Source of the DNA: DASSKO01 sp035690425
GTDB taxonomy: Bacteria > Actinomycetota > Actinomycetes > Propionibacteriales > Nocardioidaceae
DNA length: 64,000 bases
NCBI GenBank assembly: GCA_035690425.1
Contig: DASSKO010000016.1
Location: 1-64,000 of the forward strand
Direction of reading: 5' to 3'
A model generated the notes under the pieces. That model was given only the letters and a program-made list of their open reading frames with translations, made no database searches and was not told where the DNA came from. Position numbers and translations under genes: made by a program. Positions 50,077-58,954 of the stretch are shown here, one piece after another (the first letter of the stretch is position 1; every line of letters begins with the position of its first letter).

Positions 50077-50798
50077 GCACACCAATCGTCGTGTTCGGTG
50101 CCGGCGGCCACGGCCGGGAGGTCCTGGATGTCATCGCGGCACACAACGCCGCTCGCGGCGACCCCGAGTACGAGTTGCTCGGCGTCGTGGACGATGGGCC
50201 GGCCGGGATCAATCTCAGGCGGCTCGCAGAGCGCGGTGTGCCCTACCTCGGTGACCTGCGCAGCTGGGCGCATGGTGCCGACCGACGGGTGCAGTATGTG
50301 GTGGGCGTCGGCAACTCGCCGGTCCGGCGGGCCGTCGACGAGCAGATGTCCGCAGCCGGTTTCGAGGCCGCGACGTTGGTCCATCCCGCTGCCGTCATCG
50401 GCTCAGGGGTCCGGTTGTCACCTGGGGTCGTGGTGTGTCCCGGAGTCGTCATGACGACCAACATCGTGGTCGGCCGGCACAGCCACATCAACTTCTGTGC
50501 TGCTGTCGGACACGACACCGCGATCGGTGAGTACGTCATGGTGAACCCGTCGGCGAACATCTCTGGCGACTGCGTCATCGAGGACGACGTGATGCTCGGC
50601 GTGGGCTCTGTCGTGTTGCAGGGCCTCACCGTGCACCGTGGCGCGATCGTGGGCGCGTCTGCCTGTGTCGTCACCGACGTCCCGGCCGAGCAGGTCGCGA
50701 AGGGGGTGCCGGCTCGATGGCAGAGCGGCGTCACCGGGTGGGCAAAGTCTGTCGTCGATTCGGCCGTTCCGCAGCCGGCGGCGGAAGAGGCGTCCTAG
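50073..50798 (+). CDS. PglD-type sugar O/N-acetyltransferase (left-handed beta-helix)
   Basis: A 241-aa acetyltransferase with an N-terminal Rossmann-like domain (VFGAGGHGREVLDVIAAHN) that binds the UDP-sugar. A hexapeptide-repeat beta-helix follows (VIGSGVRLSPGVVVCPGVVM, HINFCAAVGHDTAIGEYVMV, DCVIEDDVMLGVGSVV), with the catalytic His in GHDTAIG. PglD proteins N-acetylate 4-amino sugars in bacillosamine synthesis. The GTG at 50073 overlaps the PglC-type stop (GTGA). A further 66 nt separate it from the cupin gene. Confidence 0.9.
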   Translation: MSTPIVVFGAGGHGREVLDVIAAHNAARGDPEYELLGVVDDGPAGINLRRLAERGVPYLGDLRSWAHGADRRVQYVVGVGNSPVRRAVDEQMSAAGFEAATLVHPAAVIGSGVRLSPGVVVCPGVVMTTNIVVGRHSHINFCAAVGHDTAIGEYVMVNPSANISGDCVIEDDVMLGVGSVVLQGLTVHRGAIVGASACVVTDVPAEQVAKGVPARWQSGVTGWAKSVVDSAVPQPAAEEAS

Positions 50799-50863
50799 CC
50801 TGACGAGGGCCGGACCTGTTGGGTGGGGAATCGATCAAGTCGCGGCACGGGGAGGGTTTCGGG

Positions 50864-51256
50864 ATGACTGTGACAAGTTCCGCCGGCGTGCAACGAGCGC
50901 GCACGGTCGACAAGCCGTGGGGCCACGAGGAGATCTTCGCCCTGGTCGACGGCAAGTTTTGCGGCAAGGTTCTGCATGTGGATGCAGGGCATTCACTGTC
51001 GTTGCAGTACCACCGCGTCAAAGAGGAAGTCATCTGCGTCCAGCGCGGCATGGCACGTGTCGCGGTGGGGGAGCGTATCGGTGCGCTGACCGAGGTCGAG
51101 CTGATGCCGGGCGACAGCCTGCATCTGCCCCCGGGCATGCTGCACCGCATCACCGCAGCGACCGACCTGGTCCTGCTTGAGGCGTCCACGACCGAGCTCG
51201 ATGACGTGGTGCGCCTGGCCGACGACTACGGCCGTGCCGGCACGGCCACGCCCTGA
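50864..51256 (+). CDS. Cupin, mannose-6-phosphate isomerase type II-like
   Basis: A 130-aa single cupin domain. KPWGHEEIFALVDGKFCGKVLHVDAGHSLSLQYH (motif DAGHSLSLQYHRVKEE) supplies metal ligands, and PGDSLHLPPGMLHRI carries the second cupin motif. It resembles the C-terminal domain of bifunctional GMP/PMI enzymes but stands alone, so it may be a sugar-phosphate isomerase or a sugar-binding accessory. The ATG at 50864 has GGGGAGGG upstream. Confidence 0.78.
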   Translation: MTVTSSAGVQRARTVDKPWGHEEIFALVDGKFCGKVLHVDAGHSLSLQYHRVKEEVICVQRGMARVAVGERIGALTEVELMPGDSLHLPPGMLHRITAATDLVLLEASTTELDDVVRLADDYGRAGTATP

Positions 51257-51301
51257 GGGCTGGTTCGTACTTCACGTCATGCGTTTGACAGGAGGGGTGT
51301 T

Positions 51302-52069
51302 GTGAAGGTCGCCATACTTGCCGGCGGTCTCGGCAGCCGAATGGGCGAGGAGACCGTGGTGAAGCCGAAGCCGATGGTGGAGGTCGGGGCACGCCCGATC
51401 CTCTGGCACATCATGAAGTACTACGCCCATTTCGGGTACGACGACTTCGTCGTGGCCGCCGGTTACCGCGGCGAGATCATCAAACGGTGGATGGCGGACT
51501 ACGGCAGCCTGACCGGCGACATCACGGTGCGGCTGCGCGAAGGCCATGTGCAGGTCCACAACTCCGACTGTGAGGACTGGACGGTCGCCGTGGTCGACAC
51601 CGGGCCGGGGACCAACACCGGCGGCCGGATCAAGCGGTTGCGGGACTGGGTCGGAGACTCCACCTTCATGCTCACCTGGGGCGACGGCGTCGCCGACGTC
51701 GACCTCGACAAGCTGCTGCAGTTTCACCGTTCGCACGGCAGGTTGGCGACGCTGACGGCCGTGCGCCCCGCGGCTCGATACGGCCACCTCGCGACCGAGG
51801 GCGACCGCATCGTCGAGTTCACGGAGAAGCCCCAGCTCGCCGAGGGCTGGATCAACGGGGCGTTCTTCGTGCTCGAACCCGGCGTCTTCGACTACATCGA
51901 GGGCGACGACACCCAATGGGAACGCGAGCCGCTGGAGCAGCTCGCCAAGGATGGAGAGTTGATGGCATACCGGCACCACGGCTTCTGGCAGTGCATGGAT
52001 ACCCCGCGGGAGAAGCACATCCTCGAGGAGCTGTGGCGCACCGACGCCGCGCCGTGGAAGGTGTGGTAG
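51302..52069 (+). CDS. rfbF: Glucose-1-phosphate cytidylyltransferase-like nucleotidyltransferase
   Basis: A 255-aa sugar-1-phosphate nucleotidyltransferase. The N-terminal loop AILAGGLGSRMGEETVVKPKPMVEVGARPILWHIM is the RfbF form (key motifs AGGLGSRMGEET and KPKPMVEVG), which makes CDP-glucose from CTP. GYRGEIIKRW, MLTWGDGVADVD and EFTEKPQLAEGWINGAFFVLE follow in order. The GTG at 51302 has GGAGGGG close upstream. It is the entry enzyme for a CDP-sugar used by the SDR and methyltransferase genes downstream. Nucleotide specificity is inferred. Confidence 0.9.
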   Translation: MKVAILAGGLGSRMGEETVVKPKPMVEVGARPILWHIMKYYAHFGYDDFVVAAGYRGEIIKRWMADYGSLTGDITVRLREGHVQVHNSDCEDWTVAVVDTGPGTNTGGRIKRLRDWVGDSTFMLTWGDGVADVDLDKLLQFHRSHGRLATLTAVRPAARYGHLATEGDRIVEFTEKPQLAEGWINGAFFVLEPGVFDYIEGDDTQWEREPLEQLAKDGELMAYRHHGFWQCMDTPREKHILEELWRTDAAPWKVW

Positions 52070-52072
52070 AGC

Positions 52073-53122
52073 ATGCGAATCCTCGTCACCGGCCACGATG
52101 GCTACATCGGCACCTCGCTGGTGCCCCTCTTTCTCGCAGCCGGCCATGATGTGGTCGGCCTCGACTCGATGCTGTACCGGCACTGCCAGATCGGCGCGGC
52201 ACCGGTCGAGATTCCGGAGATCCAGTGCGACATCCGCGACGTGACGCCCGACCACTTCGCCGGCGTGGACGCCGTGGTCCATCTGGCCGGGATCTCCAAC
52301 GACCCCCTCGGTGACCTCAACTCCGAGACCACCTACGACATCAACCACCGCGGGACGACCCGGGTCGCCGCGGCCGCGAAGGCGGCGGGAGTGCGCCGGT
52401 TCGCGTTCTCCTCCTCGTGCAGCATCTACGGTGCACACGGCGACGCACCCATCGACGAGTCCGCCGCCTTTCTGCCGGTCACGCCGTACGGAGAGTCCAA
52501 GGTGCTGGCCGAGCGCGACCTCACCGACCTCGCCGACGAGGACTTCTCGCCGACGTTTCTGCGGAACGCGACCGCGTACGGGTACTCCCCGCGTCTGCGC
52601 GGAGACCTTGTGGTCAACAACCTCGTCGGCTACGCGGTCGCGATCGGTGAGGTGCGGCTGAAGAGTGACGGGACTCCGTGGCGGCCGTTGGTGCACATCC
52701 AAGACATCGCCCGGGCCTTCCTCGCGATCGTCGAGGCGCCGCGCGACGTCGTACACCTGAAGGCATACAACGTGGGAACGACCGAGGAGAACTACCGGAT
52801 CCGCGAGGTCGCCGGGATTGTGGAGGCGACAGTGCCCGGATCGAGGGTCACGTTCGGGGAGGACGCCGGGCCGGACAAGCGCAACTACCGCGTGGACTGC
52901 TCGTTGATCGCCGAGGAGCTGCCGGCGTTCCAGCCGGTCTGGACCGTGGCCGACGGCGCTGCCCAGGTCCTGGAGGCGTTTCTCGCCGCCGGACTCACGC
53001 TCGAAGACCTCACCGGGCCGCGACTCCAGCGCATCCGGAGCGTGCTCGACCAGCAAAGCTCTGGTGTGCTGGGTGCGGACCTGCGTCGCTGTTCGATGGT
53101 GGAGGAGGTCGCTCGTGCCTGA
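52073..53122 (+). CDS. NAD-dependent epimerase/dehydratase (extended SDR)
   Basis: A 349-aa nucleotide-sugar SDR. It has VTGHDGYIGTSLVPLFLAAGHDVVGLD, VVHLAGISNDPLGDLN, the catalytic Ser region SSSCSIYG and YGESK supplying the Tyr and Lys. NATAYGYSPRLRGDLVVNNLVGYA is typical of the SDRs found with RfbF-like and C-methyltransferase genes. It could be a 4,6-dehydratase or an epimerase/reductase acting on the CDP-sugar. It starts 3 nt after rfbF and overlaps the first methyltransferase by 8 bp. Confidence 0.87.
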   Translation: MRILVTGHDGYIGTSLVPLFLAAGHDVVGLDSMLYRHCQIGAAPVEIPEIQCDIRDVTPDHFAGVDAVVHLAGISNDPLGDLNSETTYDINHRGTTRVAAAAKAAGVRRFAFSSSCSIYGAHGDAPIDESAAFLPVTPYGESKVLAERDLTDLADEDFSPTFLRNATAYGYSPRLRGDLVVNNLVGYAVAIGEVRLKSDGTPWRPLVHIQDIARAFLAIVEAPRDVVHLKAYNVGTTEENYRIREVAGIVEATVPGSRVTFGEDAGPDKRNYRVDCSLIAEELPAFQPVWTVADGAAQVLEAFLAAGLTLEDLTGPRLQRIRSVLDQQSSGVLGADLRRCSMVEEVARA

Positions 53123-54344
53123 GACATCCGGATGCCGCTCCTGCGGCAGCAGCCGGTTGCGCACCTTCCTGTCGCTGGGCAAGGTTCCGCTGCCGACCGC
53201 CCTGCTCACCGAAGCCCAGCTGCGCGAGCCAGAGGCCCGCTTCCCGCTCGACGTCGCACACTGCCCCAACTGCTCGCTGGTGCAGATCCTGGAAGATGTG
53301 CCGCCGGAGCAGTTGTTCGTCGACAACTACCTGTACTTCTCGTCGTTCTCCGACGAGCTGTTGCGGCACTCGCGCGAGCACGCGCTCGGCCTCATCAAGG
53401 AGCGAGAGCTGGGGCCTGACAACCTGGTCGTGGAGCTGGCCAGCAACGACGGCTACCTGCTGAGCAACTTCGTCGAGGCTGGCGTACCCGTGCTCGGGAT
53501 CGACCCGGCACCGGACCAGGCCGATGCTGCGGAGCGGGCCGGCGTACCCACCCTGCAGGAGTTCTTCGGCCTGGACCTCGCGCGGCGCATCCGGGCCGAA
53601 CGGGGACCGGCCGACGTGATCATCGCCAACAACGTGATGGCCCACATCCCCGATCTCAACGGGTTCGTAGGTGGGATGGCGCACCTGCTGGCCGAGGACG
53701 GCATCGCCACGATCGAGAACCCGTACGTGCGCGACCTGATCGACAACTGCGAGTTCGACACGATCTACCACGAGCACTTCTTCTACTACTCGTGCACCGC
53801 GGTCGACCACCTCGTCCGGCGCCACGGCATGTACCTCAACGACGTGGAGTACTTCCCCGAGTTGCACGGCGGCACGTTGCGGTGGCACGTCGGGCACAAC
53901 GAGGACGTGTCGGAGACGGTCCGTGGCTACCTCGCCAACGAGCGCGCCCGGGGCATTGCCGACTTCGGCTACTACGCGAGCTTCGCCGAGCGCGTGGACG
54001 GGATCCGCGACCGGCTGCTCAGCCTGCTCGCAGAGCTGCGCGGCGGCGGGGCACGGATCGCCGCGTACGGCGCGGCTGCCAAGGGGAGCACGCTGCTCAA
54101 CTACATCGGCATTGGACCCGACCTCGTCGACTTCGTGGTCGACCGCAACGTGCACAAGCAGGGCAAGCACATGCCCGGGGTGCACATTCCCGTCCGAGCG
54201 CCGGAGGCGCTGCTCGAGGAGCAGCCCGACTACGTGCTGATGCTCTCCTGGAACTTCCGCGACGAGATTCTGCGCCAGCAGCAGGAGTACCTGCGCCGCG
54301 GTGGACGCTTCATCGTGCCCGTCCCGGATCCGGAGGTGATCTGA
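53115..54344 (+). CDS. C-methyltransferase-like protein 1 (NovU/TylCIII type)
   Basis: A 409-aa three-part SAM methyltransferase. The N-terminal zinc site has CRSCGSS and CPNCSLVQ. The SAM domain has VVELASNDGYLLSNFV near residue 107. The active-site segment TIYHEHFFYYS near 218 has the Tyr/Glu/His pattern of sugar C-methyltransferases. The C-terminal domain has AYGAAAKGSTLLNYI and DRNVHKQGKHMPGV. It is the most typical of the three tandem copies and probably methylates a keto-sugar carbon. The GTG at 53115 overlaps the SDR stop by 8 bp, with GGAGGAGG upstream. Confidence 0.9.
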   Translation: MPETSGCRSCGSSRLRTFLSLGKVPLPTALLTEAQLREPEARFPLDVAHCPNCSLVQILEDVPPEQLFVDNYLYFSSFSDELLRHSREHALGLIKERELGPDNLVVELASNDGYLLSNFVEAGVPVLGIDPAPDQADAAERAGVPTLQEFFGLDLARRIRAERGPADVIIANNVMAHIPDLNGFVGGMAHLLAEDGIATIENPYVRDLIDNCEFDTIYHEHFFYYSCTAVDHLVRRHGMYLNDVEYFPELHGGTLRWHVGHNEDVSETVRGYLANERARGIADFGYYASFAERVDGIRDRLLSLLAELRGGGARIAAYGAAAKGSTLLNYIGIGPDLVDFVVDRNVHKQGKHMPGVHIPVRAPEALLEEQPDYVLMLSWNFRDEILRQQQEYLRRGGRFIVPVPDPEVI

Positions 54345-55520
54345 GTGACCTGCCCCGCTTGCGCCGGCGTCGACACCGAGGTCTTCTACCGCCGGGACGG
54401 CGTCCCCGTGCACAGCTGCCTGCTGCTCGACGACGCCGGCGAGGCGCGCGACTTCCCGCGCGGCGACCTCCGGTTAGCGATCTGCCACACGTGCGGCTTC
54501 GTCTTCAATGAGGCCTACGACTCCGCCCGCAGCCGGTACTCCCCGGACTACGAGGAGACTCAGGCATACTCCGCGCACTTCCAAGGCTTCCTGACCGAGC
54601 TGGCCGCCCGCTGGGTCGACCGCTACGGTCTGCGCGGTGGTCGAGTGGTGGAGATCGGCTGCGGCAAGGCGGAGTTCCTCGTCGAGCTCGTCGAGCACGG
54701 TGTGTCCGAGGGCATCGCCCTTGACCCGGGCGTCCACCCGGAGCGGATCCCCGCACACGTCCGCGATCGGATCACAGTCGTGCAGGGATTCTTCCCACAG
54801 GACCTCGCAGACCTCGACGCGGACGCCGTCGTCTGCCGGCACACCCTGGAGCACATCGGCCCGGTGGGCGAGTTCATGCGCGAGATCCGGCGAGCCATCG
54901 GGGAGCGCACGGACACCGTGGTGCTGTTCGAGCTGCCCGACACCCTGCGGGTGTTGCGCGAGGCCGCGTTCTGGGACCTCTACTACGAGCACTGCTCCTA
55001 CTTCACGCTGGGCTCACTGGCGCGGTTGTTCCGCCGGACCGGCTTCGAGGTGCTCGACCTGTCGATGGCCTACGACGACCAGTACCTGCTGATCGAGGCC
55101 CGGCCGATTACCGACGCCGACGCCGTCGAGCCGCACCCCTACGAGGACGACCTTGGCTCGACACAGCAGGCGGTCCGTTCCTTCCAAGATGCCGAGTCGG
55201 CGCTGGTGCGCCGGTGGTCGGAGGAGGTGGAGGCGGTCTCCGCTCGCGGCGGTCGGACGGCGATCTGGGGCTCCGGATCCAAGGGCGTCGCCTTCCTGGC
55301 AGCGCTCGGCGACCGGTCAGCGGCGGTCGGATGCGCCGTCGACATCAACCCGCACAAGCACGGCAGATTCATGGCGGGCACCGCGCACCCCATCGTCGCG
55401 CCGGCGCACCTGCAGCAGTACGCACCGGAGCTCGTGGTGGCGATGAACCCGGTCTATGTGGACGAGATCCAGCGTGACCTCGACGACCTCGGCGTGTCGA
55501 CCAACCTGAAGGCGCTGTGA
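54345..55520 (+). CDS. C-methyltransferase-like protein 2
   Basis: A 391-aa paralogue. Cysteines lie in TCPACAG and CHTCGFVFN. The SAM motif VVEIGCGKAEFLVELV is near residue 102, VVCRHTLEHIG follows, and WDLYYEHCSYFT is the active-site segment (Tyr, Glu and His retained). The C-terminal domain is AIWGSGSKGVAFLAAL with DINPHKHGRFMAGT. The SAM motif is closer to that of copy 3 than to copy 1. The GTG follows the copy 1 stop directly, and its own stop overlaps copy 3 by GTGA. Confidence 0.87.
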   Translation: MTCPACAGVDTEVFYRRDGVPVHSCLLLDDAGEARDFPRGDLRLAICHTCGFVFNEAYDSARSRYSPDYEETQAYSAHFQGFLTELAARWVDRYGLRGGRVVEIGCGKAEFLVELVEHGVSEGIALDPGVHPERIPAHVRDRITVVQGFFPQDLADLDADAVVCRHTLEHIGPVGEFMREIRRAIGERTDTVVLFELPDTLRVLREAAFWDLYYEHCSYFTLGSLARLFRRTGFEVLDLSMAYDDQYLLIEARPITDADAVEPHPYEDDLGSTQQAVRSFQDAESALVRRWSEEVEAVSARGGRTAIWGSGSKGVAFLAALGDRSAAVGCAVDINPHKHGRFMAGTAHPIVAPAHLQQYAPELVVAMNPVYVDEIQRDLDDLGVSTNLKAL

Positions 55521-56683
55521 ACAGCATCGGCCGCTGCCCGGCCTGCGACTCCGACCAGGTGCAGGACCTGGCCACGATCGGCCCGGTGCCGGTGCTGTGC
55601 GGCAGCCTCTGGCCGACTCGGGACGAAGCGCTGACGACTCCGACGGCAGACTTGGCGCTTGCGTGCTGCCTGCGGTGTGCCCATGTCTGGAACTGGTGTT
55701 TCGACCCGACCCTCGTCGAGTACGACGCGCAGTACGACAATGCGCTGGACTTCTCCGCCACCTTCCGCGCGTATGCCGAGGGTCTGGTCGACCACCTGGT
55801 CGAGGCCTTCGAACTCCAGGGGAAGCGGCTCGTGGAGATCGGGTCCGGCAAGGGGGAGTTCCTCCGCCAGTTGTGCGCAGCGGGAGGGAACACCGGCCTC
55901 GGTTACGACCCCACCTACGAGGGGCCCGACGAGGCGGACGGCATCCGGTTCGTGCGCACCTTCTTCACGCCGGGCACCGCGGTAGACGACGTCGACTTCG
56001 TGTGCTGTCGGCACGTGCTGGAGCATCTCGCGGACCCCTACGGGGCCCTTCTCGACATGCGCAAGGCCGTGCAGGACCGCCCCGTCCCGATGTACTTCGA
56101 GGTGCCGAACGCGGAGTTCAACTTCTCCGAGTCCGGGCCGTGGGACCTGATCTACCCGCACGTCGCGTACTTCAGCGACATTTCGCTACGAGCCCTGCTG
56201 GTTCGCTCCGGCTTCAGGGTGCTGCGGCTGGATCCCGTGTTCGGGGGGCAGTTTCTCGGTGCAGAGGTCGTCGTGGACACCGCGGCGTTGTCGGCCGACG
56301 ACGAGCAGTGCCGCGCTCGCGGTGCCGCGCTCGCGCGCTTCTACCGCGATGCGCTCGATCGGCAGTTGACGGAGACCAAGGGCTGGCAGCGACGCCTGGA
56401 CCGGCTGCTGGAGAGTGGCCAGGTCGCGCTCTGGGGCGCCGGGTCCAAGGGCGTCACGTTCTTGTCCCTCGTGGACCGTGGCCACAAGGTTGCGACCGTG
56501 GTCGATGCCAACCCTCGTAAGTGGGGGCGATTCCTGCCCGGCTGTGGGCATCAGGTCGTGGCCCCCGACGAGGTCGTGAACCGGTCGGCTCACGCCGTGA
56601 TCGTGATGAACCCCGCCTACACCGAAGAGATCAAGGGCAGCATCGCAGAGCTCGGATCGCGCGCCGACGTCCTCGTCGTCTGA
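55517..56683 (+). CDS. C-methyltransferase-like protein 3
   Basis: A 388-aa paralogue. Cysteines are in RCPACDS and CCLRCAHVW. LVEIGSGKGEFLRQL is the SAM motif near residue 99, and FVCCRHVLEHLADP follows. The active-site segment is WDLIYPHVAYFS, in which the Glu of the usual YxEH is replaced by Pro, so the chemistry may differ or be lost. The C-terminal domain reads ALWGAGSKGVTFLSLV with DANPRKWGRFLPGC. It ends the plus operon, 8 bp from the convergent lectin-like gene. Confidence 0.86.
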   Translation: MNSIGRCPACDSDQVQDLATIGPVPVLCGSLWPTRDEALTTPTADLALACCLRCAHVWNWCFDPTLVEYDAQYDNALDFSATFRAYAEGLVDHLVEAFELQGKRLVEIGSGKGEFLRQLCAAGGNTGLGYDPTYEGPDEADGIRFVRTFFTPGTAVDDVDFVCCRHVLEHLADPYGALLDMRKAVQDRPVPMYFEVPNAEFNFSESGPWDLIYPHVAYFSDISLRALLVRSGFRVLRLDPVFGGQFLGAEVVVDTAALSADDEQCRARGAALARFYRDALDRQLTETKGWQRRLDRLLESGQVALWGAGSKGVTFLSLVDRGHKVATVVDANPRKWGRFLPGCGHQVVAPDEVVNRSAHAVIVMNPAYTEEIKGSIAELGSRADVLVV

Positions 56684-56691
56684 GCATTCGG

Positions 56692-58722
56692 TCAGAGCGG
56701 CGTGACCTCCACGGTGCCGAATGCTGCATCGACGTGATGCGCGATCAGACCGACCGAGCCGGTCGCCGGCCCCTCACTCACGATCTGAAGTGACCAGCTC
56801 GCCGGTTCGCCGGCGGACGCCAGCCACATCTTGAAGCTGTACCGCGTCGTGCCGTCGAGCAGCGTCTCCACTCGCGCCTTCATCCAGTAGGGCTCACCGA
56901 ACTGGAACTTGCGGGGGTCCGGGTAGACCCACTCGCTTGGGACGCTGTGGTTGCCGAGGATCTCCAGCTTGGGCCAGGTGTCGTAGAGGCGTAGCCAGGC
57001 GTACGAGCCGACCGGGAAGTACCGCCACGCCGGCTGGTCGTCACGGAAGGCTCGGTGACCCTGCCAACGCATGGCCATCCCGACCAGGGCGTCTCCGCTG
57101 GTGCCGGTCTTCGCCTCCGGCCCGATGGTGCTGACCGTGAATGGAACCTTGACCTCGTAGTCACGCCAGGACAAGTCACCCAGCGCGATGACTCGGTCGT
57201 AACCAAGTCGCGTCGAGACAACAGCACCGTTCACCACGTCCCACTTGCCGTCGACCACGGTTGCCTGGTCCTGCAGAGGCTGGTTTTCCGACCACTCCAG
57301 CGTGTACGGCAACGCCGGCGCTGTTGCCTGGACCCTCCGTACCGTGGTGGTGACTGTTGTGGTCTGGCCGTCGTTATCGGTCGCCCTCAGCACGACGGTG
57401 TTGTCGCCCATCTGCAGGTCGGCGAGGTCGATGTCGGCATTGAAGTCGCCCAGTGCCTGGAGCCGGCGATCGTCCGGCCCGATGGTCAGGGCGCGCTCCG
57501 CGCCGCCGTTCAGTGAGTACGACAGGGTTGCGACGCCGCTGGGGTCGGACACGTTCCCCAGCACATTGATCCACGGCTGCGGCGTTCCGTGCAGGCCCAC
57601 GGTGAGCGGTTCTTCGTGCCAGAGGTCGATCTGCGGGGGACCGTCCTCGGTGGTGGTGAAGGTGGCGTCGTTGGTGGTGGTGGTGTTGCCGGCGGTGTCG
57701 GTGGCGGTGATCCGGTAGTGGTAGGTGGTCTGGGGGGTGAGGCCGGTGAGGGTGTGGTCGTGGTTGGTGGTGGCGGTGGTGGTGGGTGGGGTGGTGTGTC
57801 CGTAGCTGGTGTCGGTGCCGTACTGGACCTGTGTGGTGGTGGGTTCGTCGGTGGTCCAGCTGATCTGCGCGGACTCGGTGCGGGGGGTGGCCTGGACCTG
57901 GGTGATCTGTGGGGCGGTGGTGTCTTCGGGGTCGCCACCGCCGCCACCGTCGCCGCCGCCGTCGCTGTCGAGGCCGCCGTCCTCGGGGGTGATCGGCGAT
58001 GCGGTGTTGAAGACGTAGTCGACCTGTGCGGTGTGGGCGGGGGCGTTGGTTCCGGAGTTGCCGGAGTAGGGGCCGATCGCGGTGACGGTCAGGTCGGAGG
58101 TGAACGATCCGATGGTGGTCCAGCTCTGCTTGTCGGCGGAGTAGTCGAAGGTGAACTGGGAGCCTGATCGGCTCACCCGGAGCCACATCTGTCCCGACGG
58201 TGCGGTGACCTCTTGCTTGAGCTTCATCGTCGAGGACGTTCCGGTGGTGGCCGCGGCGAAGGCCAGCAGCTTGGTGGGGCCGTGGGAGTAGACACCGAAC
58301 CGCAGCCACTTCCCCGATGCCCCGTGGATCTGCAGTCCCTGGTCGGCGTAGGTGCCGGCCGGGACCGAGTCGAACTTGGCCGCGACCTCGACGTCGGTGT
58401 CCTCGACCGGCTGCAACACCCGCACCGACTCGTTCGGTCCCCACGCGTCGTGTTCGGCGCCTGCGGGCACCGCGATCGACAACCGGGCGTCGCCGGTCCC
58501 CGCACCGACCACCGACACCGCCGCGTCACCGACCGGATCGACCACCTGCCACCGTCCCGCGTCCAGACCACCGAAGAAGTCCGCAGACACCAACGGCCCC
58601 ACCGACGCGGCTGCGGTCGGTGCGGTCGGGACGGCGAGGAAAAGCCCAACCATCAAGGCGATCAACGAGGCGAGCACCACATGGAGTCGAGCCAGCGCCC
58701 GACGTGCAAATGACAAAGACAT
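56692..58722 (-). CDS. Large secreted multidomain protein (DUF1349-like, Fn3, Ig-like, lectin-like)
   Basis: A 676-aa exported protein. A signal peptide (FARRALARLHVVLASLIALMV...) is followed by a DUF1349/concanavalin-like domain at about 45-225 (SADFFGGLDAGRWQVVD, ADQGLQIHGASGKWLRFG). Next come a Gly/Asp linker, an Fn3 module at about 255-345 (APQITQVQATPRTESAQISW), an Ig-like module at about 365-455, and a C-terminal lectin-like domain (LEWSENQPLQDQATVVDGKW ... GSVGLIAHHVDAAFGTVEV). No catalytic residues are obvious. It may bind or organise the exopolysaccharide outside the cell. GGGGAGC precedes the ATG at 58722. Confidence 0.82.
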   Translation of the reverse strand: MSLSFARRALARLHVVLASLIALMVGLFLAVPTAPTAAASVGPLVSADFFGGLDAGRWQVVDPVGDAAVSVVGAGTGDARLSIAVPAGAEHDAWGPNESVRVLQPVEDTDVEVAAKFDSVPAGTYADQGLQIHGASGKWLRFGVYSHGPTKLLAFAAATTGTSSTMKLKQEVTAPSGQMWLRVSRSGSQFTFDYSADKQSWTTIGSFTSDLTVTAIGPYSGNSGTNAPAHTAQVDYVFNTASPITPEDGGLDSDGGGDGGGGGDPEDTTAPQITQVQATPRTESAQISWTTDEPTTTQVQYGTDTSYGHTTPPTTTATTNHDHTLTGLTPQTTYHYRITATDTAGNTTTTNDATFTTTEDGPPQIDLWHEEPLTVGLHGTPQPWINVLGNVSDPSGVATLSYSLNGGAERALTIGPDDRRLQALGDFNADIDLADLQMGDNTVVLRATDNDGQTTTVTTTVRRVQATAPALPYTLEWSENQPLQDQATVVDGKWDVVNGAVVSTRLGYDRVIALGDLSWRDYEVKVPFTVSTIGPEAKTGTSGDALVGMAMRWQGHRAFRDDQPAWRYFPVGSYAWLRLYDTWPKLEILGNHSVPSEWVYPDPRKFQFGEPYWMKARVETLLDGTTRYSFKMWLASAGEPASWSLQIVSEGPATGSVGLIAHHVDAAFGTVEVTPL

Positions 58723-58954
58723 GTCGCTGCTCCCCTTCGGTCGGTCAGACCCACAAGGAGTTGCCGATGGGGGTTGAACTCGCTGCACCCGTCAACAAGT
58801 AGGACCTTGCCCGCACCCCAACGGCCTCCCGCGGCCGGCGTCCGCCCCCCGGAGAACGACGCGTCCTGACATTGTGGTCCACCCGCGGTCGACTCAGGCG
58901 CCATTCAGCGAAAAACCGACCCTGTCTGGTTGACATAGCGGTCACGTTGGGTGA

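Noticed and set aside
51272..53326. A ~680-codon open frame antisense to rfbF, the SDR gene and the first methyltransferase
   Set aside because: It spans three well-supported genes, has no domain pattern and lacks a convincing start.
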